Shown here one piece after another: positions 31,146-41,271 of a stretch of DNA of 64,000 bases. The position numbers and the translations under genes were made by a program. Numbering within the stretch: the first letter of the stretch is position 1; each line of letters begins with the position of its first letter. The notes below the pieces were generated by a model that saw only the letters and a list, made by a program, of their open reading frames with translations, was not told the DNA's origin and ran no database searches. The stretch is from Zymoseptoria tritici IPO323 (Eukaryota > Ascomycota > Dothideomycetes > Mycosphaerellales > Mycosphaerellaceae), in contig NC_018218.1 of the NCBI RefSeq assembly GCF_000219625.1, positions 1,736,001 through 1,800,000 on the forward strand. The letters run 5' to 3'.

Positions 31146-33251
31146 TTAATCGAAGCCACCAAAGTGTGTCTCTTCACCTGCGTCGATCGTGGCTGCTTTC
31201 TGCCTCTGCCTGCTTCCACGAATAGCGCCTTTTTTCTTGTTCTCCTCGCGACGCTCGAATCCAGATTTGGTGCTGATCCTGCTTCGTCTCGCGGCCTTCG
31301 GGTCATCCTTCATGCCTTTGGCAGTCCTCGACTGAATGCCGTGCTTCCTCAAATCCTTCTTCGCTTGCTTGGTCAGGTTTGGCAGAGCATCAAGCAGCCA
31401 TTGTTGGACGCCCTCCTTACTAGACTCAGAGTCAGCGTTCTGCTTCTGAGCCATGGCAACAACATTGGCGACATTCTTGAGATATGGAATGTCGTCTTTG
31501 CTGTACAGCGTCACTGCCACGCCGCCCTCACGGCCAGCTCGTCCCGTTCGACCAACGCGATGGACATATGCAGCGCTCGAAGTCGGGATATCGTAGTTGA
31601 CGACGCCATTGACGCCACGGAAGTCGACGCCTCGAGATAACAGATCTGTAGTGATGAGAACCCAAATCTCGCCCTTGCGAAACTTTGTCATCACACTATC
31701 TCTCGCGGTGTCTGAAAGGTCCGAATGCAACACCGCGATTCTGCTGATTCCTCCTGCTTCCGGCGGGATGTCATACAGAAGTTCAGAGTGCAGCGCCACG
31801 GCTCGCTCAATCGTCTGGGTGAAGACCAGAAATGGCGGAAGCAGAGGCGGTCCGGACTCTGCTGTAGTTGTCGTCGGGTGGAGCAGCTGTCGCAGGCCCA
31901 TAAGCTTCCCTTGCTCAGATGCAGCATACACCAACCTGTGTTGAATATTTGGCACTGCCGAATCTTTCAAGCCCACGACGAGACGTATCAAGGGAGCCTC
32001 CACACACTCGCCAGCAAGTGATGCAGAGATGCGCATTCTTCGTTCGTTGATGACTGTGCGAGCGAGCTCCTCTATATTGCTACCCATTGTGGCCGACCAC
32101 AGGCTGACCCTGAGATCTGGCCTGAGGAGAGCGTTCCAAATCGCAAGAGACTGCTCCCTGAACAGTGGATCAAGAAGTACATCAGCTTCATCCATGACGA
32201 GGTAGCGGACATCCGAAAGGACTTCGCCATCATGCTCTTGAGCTTCTTTGACGATGGTCGCCAGGGTGCCAGGCGTCGAAACCAAGATGTCGGATTTGAC
32301 AACGATTTCGTTGGTTCCCGATTCAACCGCAAGCTCGGACTCGTCGTCTTTGTTTGAAGATTTGGGTAGCTTCATGCCCTTTCGTACTTGGGTCACCTTG
32401 ATACCTGTGTCCTTTGCTAGCTTCCTTCCCTCATTCGCGATCTGCCCAGCAAGCTCTTTTGTGGGTGCAAGTATGATTGCAAATGTATGCTTCGAGCCTT
32501 GTGGTAGGTCCCGTCGTGTGGTATTTATATTGTGCAACACAGGAATCATAAACGCCAAGGTCTTTCCACTTCCTGTGGGCGCCACCGTCAAAAGATCCAC
32601 CTGAGACGTGGTCGGGCTGGCTGGCGAAGATGATGCTTTCGGTAGGAAGTTCTCGGCTTGATCCAGCAGGATTGGGAGTGCTCCAAGTTGTACTTCGGTC
32701 GGTATTGCGTATCCTTGGTCGTCAATGTTGGTTGCCAACCTCCCCGAGAAACTGTAGCGGGTACGAAGCTCTGCAAAGGCCTGCAGTGGTTGTGGAAATA
32801 TTGGAAGCTTCTCTGCTTTCTCGACCTTACTCTTCTTCTTCTCGCCGCTCTTCCGTCGTTGCTTTTTAATTGGTGTCGGCGGATTTATCCAAGTCGCCTT
32901 CAGCTTGTGCTTATGAAGGATATGTTTGCAATCTTCACTTGACATGCTGCTCACGAGCGGAGCCACTTCAGTTGCCGCGATTGCAGCATCCTCTTCATCG
33001 ATCGACCCAGCGGGCACGTTTTTTCGAACGTTCGAGCTCGAGTCGCCAAAGAAGTCCAGATCCGCACTTTCTTGCGTCTGCTGCGTTCTCTTTCGTTTTC
33101 GCGAGGTGTGTCCAGTGGGCTTGCTGGGCTCGGAAGTGAGTGGGAACAGTTGCGGTTGTGCACTTGGTCCGCTCGACGGTGTGCTTCTGTGTTGACTGGC
33201 GCCATGTTTCGACAGCCGCGTCGACCGCGACAAGAGCTTGTACGGATCCAT
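31146..33251 (-). CDS. ROK1: DEAD-box ATP-dependent RNA helicase ROK1
   Basis: A single 701-residue exon starting MDPYKLLSRST; the TTG-started extension upstream is ignored. All helicase motifs are visible: GYAIPTEVQ (Q motif), APTGSGKT (I), PTKELAGQ (Ia), VSTPGTL (Ib), MDEADVLL (II), LWSATMG (III), TTDLLSRGVDFRGV (V) and HRVGRTGRAG (VI). The pre-helicase segment (ILHKHKLKATWINPPTP) and the region VFTQTIERAVALHSELLYD identify the ROK1/DDX52 subfamily, which acts in the nucleolus in 18S rRNA maturation. The N-terminus and C-terminus are Lys/Arg-rich. The region between motifs Ia and Ib carries an acidic/Ser insertion. It is divergent from COG8 and tail-to-tail with LRA1. Confidence 0.9.
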   Translation of the reverse strand: MDPYKLLSRSTRLSKHGASQHRSTPSSGPSAQPQLFPLTSEPSKPTGHTSRKRKRTQQTQESADLDFFGDSSSNVRKNVPAGSIDEEDAAIAATEVAPLVSSMSSEDCKHILHKHKLKATWINPPTPIKKQRRKSGEKKKSKVEKAEKLPIFPQPLQAFAELRTRYSFSGRLATNIDDQGYAIPTEVQLGALPILLDQAENFLPKASSSPASPTTSQVDLLTVAPTGSGKTLAFMIPVLHNINTTRRDLPQGSKHTFAIILAPTKELAGQIANEGRKLAKDTGIKVTQVRKGMKLPKSSNKDDESELAVESGTNEIVVKSDILVSTPGTLATIVKEAQEHDGEVLSDVRYLVMDEADVLLDPLFREQSLAIWNALLRPDLRVSLWSATMGSNIEELARTVINERRMRISASLAGECVEAPLIRLVVGLKDSAVPNIQHRLVYAASEQGKLMGLRQLLHPTTTTAESGPPLLPPFLVFTQTIERAVALHSELLYDIPPEAGGISRIAVLHSDLSDTARDSVMTKFRKGEIWVLITTDLLSRGVDFRGVNGVVNYDIPTSSAAYVHRVGRTGRAGREGGVAVTLYSKDDIPYLKNVANVVAMAQKQNADSESSKEGVQQWLLDALPNLTKQAKKDLRKHGIQSRTAKGMKDDPKAARRSRISTKSGFERREENKKKGAIRGSRQRQKAATIDAGEETHFGGFD

Positions 33252-33481
33252 GGCAGCTGACAAGGCAGTTGACTTCAATCACGAAAGTCGCAAAAGTCGG
33301 ATGATCATCGAGAGAAAGTTCGAAGTTCACGGTGGATCCTCCTCCACACGCCTCGCCTCGACGGCTTCGGGCCGCACAACGCCAGCTGATTCAATCGCGG
33401 TACTCACAAGTGCTCCCTCTACCTTATTACTCTGCTCTTCGTGATTGAGTGCTTCGGCCGTGAGCAGGCGGGGACTTCAAA
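33252..33481. promoter_or_regulatory. Divergent promoter ROK1 / COG8
   Basis: A 230-bp head-to-head spacer between two housekeeping genes, CT-rich towards COG8. No defined site is evident. Confidence 0.6.
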
Positions 33482-34996
33482 ATGGCAGATCCATTGTACG
33501 AATTGCTCACGCCATACTTCGAGAATGAGACCACCGCGCCCTCGTTACGAGATGCACCGACCTCCAGCTACCTCGCCCGCTTGAGCACCCTCTCCTACGC
33601 CGATCTCACGTCCGTCGAATCATCCTCGCTCCTCCAAGCCGCACAATCCGCGCACCGAAGTCTTCAGGCTCTCTCGAAGCGATCACACAAAGCGGTCATA
33701 TCATCCTCGTCACACCTTTCCAATCTATCAACATTGCTACCGACGTTCAACTCGCAAGCACGAGCATTGAACGATGATATACCATTACTGGAAAGTGCAG
33801 CGACCGAGTTCGCGCAGAAATATGACAGAAGTACGGAGAATGCAGTTCTGGACCGAAGGAAACGAACAGCGTTGCTCTCGCGTAATGTGGATCGAGTCTC
33901 AGATGTGTTGGATTTACCCTCCCTGCTCTCGTCAACTGTGACAGCTGCGCAAACTGGTGCTGCGACAGGATCGAGCACGGCAGGCTCTGCTACATCGTAT
34001 GCGACAGCTCTGGATCTACACGCGCATAACAAACGATTAAGAGCGTTGTATCCTCAGTCAGACCTGGTTGGAACAATCTTGAAGCAATCCGAGGAGGAGA
34101 TGCAGAATCTAGCTTCAATATTGATTACTTCACTGCAAAGCCCGTCCTTGAAGCTCGCGGCTGCTATGAGGACGATAGGTCTGCTGCGGAGAGTGGCGCC
34201 TGAGCTCGCTGAGGATGAGTACCAGCCTGAAAAGTCAAAAGCTCTCTCGTCGAAATCGATAGGATTTTCATCTAATACTGGGTCCGGTGACGGTGCCTTA
34301 GGATGCCTGTTCCTCGTCTGTCGCTTATACGCCCTGAACAAGACTTTGGAAGCTCTGGACCCACTACGAGACCTGGCCGATCAGGAAACAGCGCAGCGAA
34401 TCGAGCCAACTACGAAGCCGTCTGGCTCATCTGGAAGCTCACATGGCAGCCAGAGCGAGCGTTTCCTGAAGCGATACCTCGAAATCTACCGCGAGCAGAG
34501 TTTCAACATCTTGAGCATGTACAAGAACATCTTTCCCTCAAATCTTCCGGATCCGGAACATCGGACCAGGTCTCACGAGACTCGCGATCCGCTGCTGCCT
34601 TTCCCGTCCCCGATATCCTCGTTCGCCCTCCATCTGGTTGACATGCTCGAAGGCACCCTACGCGAGTACATGCCTAATGTGACCGACACAGCTACGCGTG
34701 AGTCATTACTCACGCAAGTTCTGTACTGCGCTGGTAGCCTAGGCAGGCTGGGCGCGGAGTTCGGCATGATGATTGCTCTACTGGAAGAGGATCTTGCCGC
34801 CGGACGGACACCCGAAAAGGCCAAGGAAGACGATGAACAAGAATGGGTCAGAGTCATGAAGAAGCATCGCGTCCAAGCCAGTAGATTGGAAGTGCTTGCG
34901 CGAGGTGTAGGCGGCGGACAGCGAAAGTCAAGCATGGATGTGCAGTCACCACCGTCGGGCACTTCGCCGACACCGACACCATTGACGGCGGTCTAG
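33482..34996 (+). CDS. COG8: Conserved oligomeric Golgi complex subunit 8 (Dor1)
   Basis: A single 504-residue exon. The N-terminal helical region MADPLYELLTPYF, YLARLSTLSYADL, SLQALSKRSHKAVI and then VLDRRKRTALLSRN plus DRVSDVLDLPSLL is the Dor1/Cog8 family pattern (PF04124). COG8 belongs to lobe B of the COG tethering complex, which captures retrograde vesicles at the Golgi and so maintains glycosylation enzymes. The C-terminus is Ser/Pro-rich and disordered, with an acidic KAKEDDEQEW stretch before it. The protein is mostly helical and has no membrane span, as expected for a peripheral complex. Confidence 0.9.
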   Translation: MADPLYELLTPYFENETTAPSLRDAPTSSYLARLSTLSYADLTSVESSSLLQAAQSAHRSLQALSKRSHKAVISSSSHLSNLSTLLPTFNSQARALNDDIPLLESAATEFAQKYDRSTENAVLDRRKRTALLSRNVDRVSDVLDLPSLLSSTVTAAQTGAATGSSTAGSATSYATALDLHAHNKRLRALYPQSDLVGTILKQSEEEMQNLASILITSLQSPSLKLAAAMRTIGLLRRVAPELAEDEYQPEKSKALSSKSIGFSSNTGSGDGALGCLFLVCRLYALNKTLEALDPLRDLADQETAQRIEPTTKPSGSSGSSHGSQSERFLKRYLEIYREQSFNILSMYKNIFPSNLPDPEHRTRSHETRDPLLPFPSPISSFALHLVDMLEGTLREYMPNVTDTATRESLLTQVLYCAGSLGRLGAEFGMMIALLEEDLAAGRTPEKAKEDDEQEWVRVMKKHRVQASRLEVLARGVGGGQRKSSMDVQSPPSGTSPTPTPLTAV

Positions 34997-37315
34997 ACGC
35001 CGCATTGGCGGAGCAGCAAGACTAGTAGAGAGCGGTGCATAAATTTCAGCCACGTCGCAGCTGACAGGATCATGCAAAGCATGCAGATCGGTCGCTATAC
35101 CGAGTTCTGCATGTGATCGACGGCTTGTAGCTGTGTAGCATAGAACGCATAGGGCAGCTCGGTATTGCCGATGAATGGGCAGGCTTCCACAGCGAACGAA
35201 TGGCATACGACTTCCGCATTGGGAAAGCGCTTTGCACAGCCACAACGAAATAGGATCGCCAGGGTTGACCGCGACAACACCGAGAATGGTTCTCGAATAT
35301 CGGCGCATCACAGCATCTACGTCGTGAGACCACACGAGCACACGAGGTACCGCCCAATAATTGCAAGCAATACCCAAGCGATGGCGCTACGTCAGCACAT
35401 GTCTCTCCCATCGGGAACAAGGCACCCCTGCAAGCCATTGCTTTGTTCATGATGCAGCCCTGCAGTACGAACGTGCACGACTTTCGGATCCTTCGGCCGG
35501 CCTAGATGCGGCTCCGTACGGCGTAGCAGAATCGAGAGTCTGGACTGGATGCTGAGACTTGTGCTATTGCTATTTGTGGCGCATGTGCTAAAACATTGGA
35601 GAGTCGGTAATACAGCTCGAGTCATTCTTGATGGACAGGCAGTGTGACTCGAGGGTGTCTCGTACAGGTACGATGGACGGTCGCAAGAATATGGAGAGCG
35701 AGGTGGATTATTAATGCTTGCAAAATCCTTTCACACATTCAGGCTGAGGTGATCAAGTCCCGGTTATTGTGTTGTGGAGACGTGGAGACAGGATCGCGGA
35801 TCTCGCGGAACGTGGTGTTTGCGGATGCGATCGACAGAAGACCCACGAGCTTAATTATTCCTGGCCCCGACCCTCGTGGCATGCTCGGCTTTACCAGGCA
35901 TGCCCTGCTCTTGGATTTTGCTCCTCAATTTAGGCCGCGGTCGCATCTAGATTCTGGAGCCTGGTATCCAAGGACGAATTTAGCAGCAATGCAGAACGAC
36001 TTGCCAGCCGCAGTAGAAATCTCGTCAAAGCATCGCACCTGCATTCACCAGAAGCAGCTCGCTGGCAGAATGCTAGGCGGATCCGAGAGCGAGGAGCATT
36101 TGCGACGTGTGGCTGCACAATCGAGACTGAAAGTGGCAGCCACAGCCTGGAGCGACGCATGACAAAAGCTTCCGCTTCACAACTCGAACATTCTTTCAAC
36201 GTGTGAGGCGCAGCAGGCCTTACGACGTGGCTTGAGCTCGTCATTTGGCGTCTGGATCGCATCGGACCGACGGATACACGAATCACAGCCGATGCCAAGC
36301 GTACCCCTTGCCAGGAGCCGGCCGCGCCGGGGTCCGGAGATGCCGTCTCGATTGCCCTCCCCCTACATGCAGCAGGGCTGCATGGCTTATACTGCTGTAC
36401 ACGGCTCGGTCTGTCCGATGACCGGTTTTCGACGGTCTTTGAGATGCCTACAGTACTATTCGAAGACAAAGAATTGCTGGCATTGGCTTCGATTCGACTG
36501 CGGACATGCTCACCGCCATCGATCGCGGCTTCTTTGCTCTCTAACAACAGTTGAGGCTGAAAGACATCGAGCAGTATTCATCCCTCAGTCTCGAGACTTG
36601 GATTGGCGAGGGATGCATCGTACTCAGGCTGCAGCCAAGATACGACGACACGAAGCTGCCACGTTGTAGAGTTGCATATATTTGAAAGATCCAGCATCAC
36701 ACTCGGTGTGTTATGAATAACCACACCCTATTGACCGGGTCGGACGGCGCATTTACCAGATCGAGGACTTGTCCTGTGAGCTCTAGCATTAAGCATAATA
36801 TCGACATGGGTCAATCTGGGAGTCGGGGGTACAGCGAGCCAATTGTCCAAGCAGCATAATGGTTGAGCCTTGATCCTCAGGGCCAAGCATGTATCGTAGC
36901 AGTCGGAACGGACTTAGGCGAGGGAGCAGTCAAACAGGGTGGATGTGATAGGCTGGAGGACAGGCCGTATAGTCATGCAGGATGATCGCGAGCCCTGGCG
37001 CGTCAGACTCACAGCCACACACACAACCTGGACTGCAAAAACTCGGCAGACCTTCAAGTATCGCAAGGCCGCATCATCCGACGAAAGATTTTTGCTATTC
37101 ACTCTTATACACCAGTTTCCTGCTAAACGCCGCTCGCTATCTTTACACTACATCCGCTCTACGACTGTTATTCGCCACACGCTATTGGTTAGATCTATAC
37201 CATTCCACGGTCTTTCGAGCATTGCCGGAACTCGGATACGGTACTCTTGCCGCCAAGCTTACAAAACGACCCTTAAAAAAGGGCCCCGGCCCCATACCTC
37301 CTACGTCACCATATC
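34997..37315. other. 2.3-kb intergenic region, leader of the C2H2 gene at its right end
   Basis: Frames of 100-205 codons overlap on both strands without any recognisable family. From about 36940 onward the plus strand resembles a promoter/leader (short A-rich and pyrimidine blocks, TACGTCA at 37302, GGGCCCCGG at 37280). Two ATG-started frames there overlap the C2H2 start codon and are discussed as a finding. Confidence 0.45.
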
Positions 37316-39442
37316 ATGTCCCTCACCCATCAAACTTTCGACATCTCGATGACCACAACATCACTCCATAACGACGCCATCAACGATCAGGCATACCAAC
37401 AACAGTCGATGAATACCCAATTCAACGACTTCTCCCTCTTCGAATCTGCCATCTATCGCCAGGCATTGGCTCTTCTGCAGCAATCGACCGAGGACTCGTC
37501 CAAACATCACTCGAACGCGAACTTCCGCTCCGCCGATACCGACCGCAGCGTGACCTCTCGCGACTGGCAACCGCTTATGTACCAAAACGCATACAATAGC
37601 ATGGGAGGGTCAGCCACGGCACACACTCAGCAGAACAAGGGACTCAAGGGATCGACAAGCCACCGGAGAACACCGTCGACGTCAACCGTCGAGTCGGCCG
37701 GACCATCATCGCCGTTCATGCAGAACGGATTTTATCCGCAAATCGCCAACACAGACACCGACCCGACCTCGCAGGCAAACTACTACCTCGACTCAGCATA
37801 CGGCAAACACCTTGCGACTGCCTCTGAGACACCTCAAGAGGCGAGCTTTGGCAACGCGGCGTTGATGCCAAGTCAGGCTGCACATATGTCCAATGCTCAT
37901 TTGGCTATGAAAGGATTTGCCATCGACTACCACAACTCAGACGACTTTGCATCTGACTTTGCGCCCTCGCGGCAATCAATGTCGAGCTACGGCAACGACT
38001 CACCGGCAACGCCGCAGTCCGGTGCTGGTGAGAACGACAACTCAAAGAATTACAACAATGGAAACGGCAATGGAAATGGTAAGCCAAATTTGGACAGCGT
38101 CATCTCCTTGAACGAACGCTCATGCGATTATACAGAGTACCGAACGCCGAACCCAAATGTCCAGCTCTTCCGCACCGAGTCCGAAGCATTCCGCGATGAG
38201 CTGTACAACCCGAATGTGACATTCACCAACCCGGTGACGGCCAAACAACCGACATCAAATTCATACTTGTCACCAAACAGCAACCTCATCACCCAGCGCC
38301 TACAGACGGCTAACCTAGCCCGATCGACATCTCCATCAGGACTCGGCAGAGAACGCTCACCTTTCAGAGACAACTCCCCAATGGCATCAGATTGGCGAAC
38401 TCCAGCTGTGGCTCCGGTAACGACAGCAGCAAGTATTCGACGGCAACAAAATGATTCAGCAGTCGCGGCAGAGCTCGGGAAACAGCGAGTGCCACTGAGG
38501 AGAGAGCCAACGAAAACGATTTCTCCCAAAGACGCCCTCCTCGACTACACCCACGACCCAGACCAGACTCCTCTCTTCCAGGATAGCGCACCTGCAGGCT
38601 ATGAGAAGCACGGTGCCGCCGCGGAACAGTGGCCAGTGACCAATTTCCTGAATCAACAGACGCCGGCATTCAATGGACAGCAAAACATGGGCTTCAGAAA
38701 TGCGTCGTCTGCCGAGAATGGATTCTCCAACACGGCTTTCAACTTCCCTTCTCTACCACAGGCGGACGAGATACAGAACGCTTTCCAGGTCAACTACCCG
38801 TCGACAGCATCAGCGAGCTTGAAGAACTATTCCGAACCGGCCCCTGCTTTCCCCGCCTCCATTCCCTCGATGGAGACTTCTATAAGCGATGCTGGCCCAC
38901 CGGCCTCTTCGCAGGAAAGCGTCGATGCGCCGACATCTGCCCCTAAGCGTCCTGACGACACTCGCGCAAACACCGGCACATACACCTGCACCTACCACGG
39001 CTGCACACAGCGCTTCGATTCTCACATGAATCTTCAGAAGCACAAGCGTGACTTTCATCGCTCGCATCAACCACAGCAGGTGAAGGATGAGGGCTCACCG
39101 TCATCGGTAGCAGAGTCCGAGTCATCACGACCCACTGAGTCACCCGAGCCATCCGGCGCTGGAATGACATCCGCGGCTATCCTTGCGAGGAACTCACAAG
39201 CTGGGCCGCACAAGTGCACCCGCATCAACCCATCCACCAACAAGCCCTGCAACACCATCTTTTCTCGGCCGTACGACCTCACCCGTCACGAGGATACCAT
39301 CCACAATGGCCGAAAGCAAAAGGTGCGATGCCCAATGTGTCGCGAAGAGAAGACTTTCTCCCGCAACGATGCTCTTACGAGACACATGCGGGTGGTCCAT
39401 CCTGAGGTCGAGGAATTCGGCAAGCGTGGCAAGCGTGGATGA
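37316..39442 (+). CDS. C2H2 zinc-finger transcription factor, RPN4-like
   Basis: A single 708-residue exon. About 540 residues of low-complexity Ser/Asn/Gln-rich sequence precede the fingers; it includes an Asn/Gly tract near residues 245-255 and a LDYTHDPDQTPLF acidic patch that could activate transcription. The first finger is YTCTYHGCTQRFDSHMNLQK with HKRDFH. The second and third are in a C-terminal block (TIFSRPYDLTRHEDTIH, CPMCREEKTFSRNDALTRH) ending KRGKRG. This C-terminal block resembles the Rpn4 proteasome-gene regulator family of ascomycetes; the extra upstream finger and the divergent N-terminus leave room for another role. It is probably nuclear and stress-regulated, by family knowledge only. 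Confidence 0.85.
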   Translation: MSLTHQTFDISMTTTSLHNDAINDQAYQQQSMNTQFNDFSLFESAIYRQALALLQQSTEDSSKHHSNANFRSADTDRSVTSRDWQPLMYQNAYNSMGGSATAHTQQNKGLKGSTSHRRTPSTSTVESAGPSSPFMQNGFYPQIANTDTDPTSQANYYLDSAYGKHLATASETPQEASFGNAALMPSQAAHMSNAHLAMKGFAIDYHNSDDFASDFAPSRQSMSSYGNDSPATPQSGAGENDNSKNYNNGNGNGNGKPNLDSVISLNERSCDYTEYRTPNPNVQLFRTESEAFRDELYNPNVTFTNPVTAKQPTSNSYLSPNSNLITQRLQTANLARSTSPSGLGRERSPFRDNSPMASDWRTPAVAPVTTAASIRRQQNDSAVAAELGKQRVPLRREPTKTISPKDALLDYTHDPDQTPLFQDSAPAGYEKHGAAAEQWPVTNFLNQQTPAFNGQQNMGFRNASSAENGFSNTAFNFPSLPQADEIQNAFQVNYPSTASASLKNYSEPAPAFPASIPSMETSISDAGPPASSQESVDAPTSAPKRPDDTRANTGTYTCTYHGCTQRFDSHMNLQKHKRDFHRSHQPQQVKDEGSPSSVAESESSRPTESPEPSGAGMTSAAILARNSQAGPHKCTRINPSTNKPCNTIFSRPYDLTRHEDTIHNGRKQKVRCPMCREEKTFSRNDALTRHMRVVHPEVEEFGKRGKRG

Positions 39443-40285
39443 GTATGCGGCTCTTGCGTATCCCGACACATAAATCTGCCATATTGCTACTGGCACCAAT
39501 TCCTGAGATCACTGCTCCAGTCACATGCCTATGCGATCGCTCGAGCGAACTGGACTCGAGCGGACCTTCGGATCCGTGACACGGCACATCACTCGCCGCC
39601 ATGAACGTTGAGATGATGATCGATGAGCGACGCGGGACGACAGGACAGAAATTGTTTGACAACTTATTCACTATCCTTATGTCCTTGTACAGAATATGCA
39701 TTGGACGGCGATGGCATTTAGCGTGGAGAAACGGCGTCGAAAAGACATGACACTCTGGCACGAGTTACGGACGGGCAGACCACCAAGTGGGTGCAGGTCG
39801 CTCGCTAGGATTAGTGATGTTGTTTAGCGCATTGCAACATATTGTTAATGAATGAAAGAGTCTGGGGAGTGTAACGATATTTGATAGACGAGAAATGAAG
39901 AAGAACCGCGAACTGCTTCGCACAATTTGACATGATACCTTCTGCCTCATAGGCTCCTTCCTTTTTCAGCAAAGCCAGTTCTTCTTGATGCCTCTCTGGT
40001 TTCACACAAGACACACCGTCCTTGATCTCCAACCCCGCATGCAACTTGTTTATTCTTGCTCCCTCAAGGTCGAAGATGACTGATCCAATCCAAACGAGAC
40101 GAAAAAGTGGACTGCAGGATCTTGGTTGGGCCCAAGTTGCGCTACTCTGGACCACGCCCTTGACACATTCGTTCCCACGCCGCGGGCCACGCGAAGTGCA
40201 CGCTCCGAAAGCATGGCCAGGCCGAAGCATAAAATGGATGTGCGCGCGAGCAATCAAGACTAAGGTAGCAAAATGCAAATCGACC
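39443..40285. other. Intergenic, possible N-terminal extension of methyltransferase
   Basis: About 840 bp. The methyltransferase frame stays open upstream to an ATG at 40076, so a 70-residue N-terminal extension cannot be excluded, but that stretch is not conserved-looking. Otherwise the 3' flank of the C2H2 gene and a promoter. Confidence 0.45.
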
Positions 40286-40966
40286 ATGGACGACAATCCA
40301 AAAGAAATCGTCAGACAAGCCTACGACGACCTCGCCGACTGGTACCTCTCCTGGGTTCTCACCCAACCCTCGCCTCGGGAAACATATGCGAGAAAAGTCC
40401 TATCGAACAGCTTGACCTCTCTGGCGCAAAATGATACACCACCTCACATCCTCGAACTCGGCTGCGGTCCCGGCGTACCCATCACCCGCCTCCTGCTGGA
40501 CGCCGGCGCGCACGTAACAGCGAACGACATCTCCCCTCGCCAAATCCAAATGGCCAAAACCCGATGTCCAACCGCGACGTTCCACCTCGGCGACATGACC
40601 GCTCTCTCCTTCCCGGCGGAGACCTTCTCCGGCGTGACGTGCTTCTACACCCTCTTCCACCTCCCGCGCGAGGAGCAAAAAGTCATGCTCGTGCGGATAC
40701 GGGAGTGGTTGAAGCCTGGCGGATTGTTTGTGTTTAATCTCGCGGCGGAGATCGACGAGGAGGAGATTTATGGGGAGATGATGGGGCATGGCATGTTTTG
40801 GAGTAGTTTTGGGGTGGAGGGGAGTCAGACGATGGTGAGGGAGGCGGGATTGGAGGTTGTGGATGCGGTTGTGGTGAAGGCGGGTGAGGGTGGAGGCATG
40901 GAAGAAGGGGATCCGGATCATGGCGTGGAGTTCTTGTGGGTTACAGCGAGGAAGGGAAGTGGCTGA
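40286..40966 (+). CDS. SAM-dependent methyltransferase (class I)
   Basis: A 226-residue frame starting MDDNPKEIVRQAYDDLADWY. The Rossmann methyltransferase motifs are clear: motif I HILELGCGPGVPITRLLL, the acidic ribose contact in VTANDISPRQIQMAK, a motif II-like HLGDMTALSF, and the post-motif segment LKPGGLFVFNLA (Methyltransf_25/11 type). The C-terminus has a Gly/Glu-rich loop and ends VEFLWVTARK. The substrate cannot be inferred; fungal relatives are annotated only as UbiE/COQ5-like. Position between an RPN4-like factor and a transporter gives no hint. Upstream in-frame ATGs at 40076 and 40238 exist; 40286 is chosen because homologous proteins I recall begin just before the KEIVRQAYD helix. 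Confidence 0.85.
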   Translation: MDDNPKEIVRQAYDDLADWYLSWVLTQPSPRETYARKVLSNSLTSLAQNDTPPHILELGCGPGVPITRLLLDAGAHVTANDISPRQIQMAKTRCPTATFHLGDMTALSFPAETFSGVTCFYTLFHLPREEQKVMLVRIREWLKPGGLFVFNLAAEIDEEEIYGEMMGHGMFWSSFGVEGSQTMVREAGLEVVDAVVVKAGEGGGMEEGDPDHGVEFLWVTARKGSG

Positions 40967-41271
40967 TGGCTTGGTGATGAGCCTGAGATTTAGAATTCTG
41001 CAGACATTGGGCGATTGACGTACACTGTGAAGTGGTGTTGAAAGGGATGTGCATGCGGACGCCAATTGGAACAGTGGTTGTCGGAAGTCATATGTTCAAG
41101 CAGTATTCTAAAGCTGGCTGAGCTATAACACATCGACGCTTTATTCGATAGACTTACGTCTTTTTCAGTTCGATAGCGACAGTGGCATGCCTTAATCGAG
41201 AGTCCAGTCAAGGCGAAGGATTCCAAGGACCACAGAGTCCGTAGTCCTGCGTACAGTAGACATTCTGACTT
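40967..41271. other. Intergenic between convergent genes
   Basis: About 305 bp of 3' flanks between the methyltransferase and the transporter. Nothing recognised. Confidence 0.5.

Noticed and set aside
33252..33278. Nine extra residues at the ROK1 N-terminus
   Set aside because: The extension begins with TTG; the ATG at 33251 gives the conventional MDPYKLL start.
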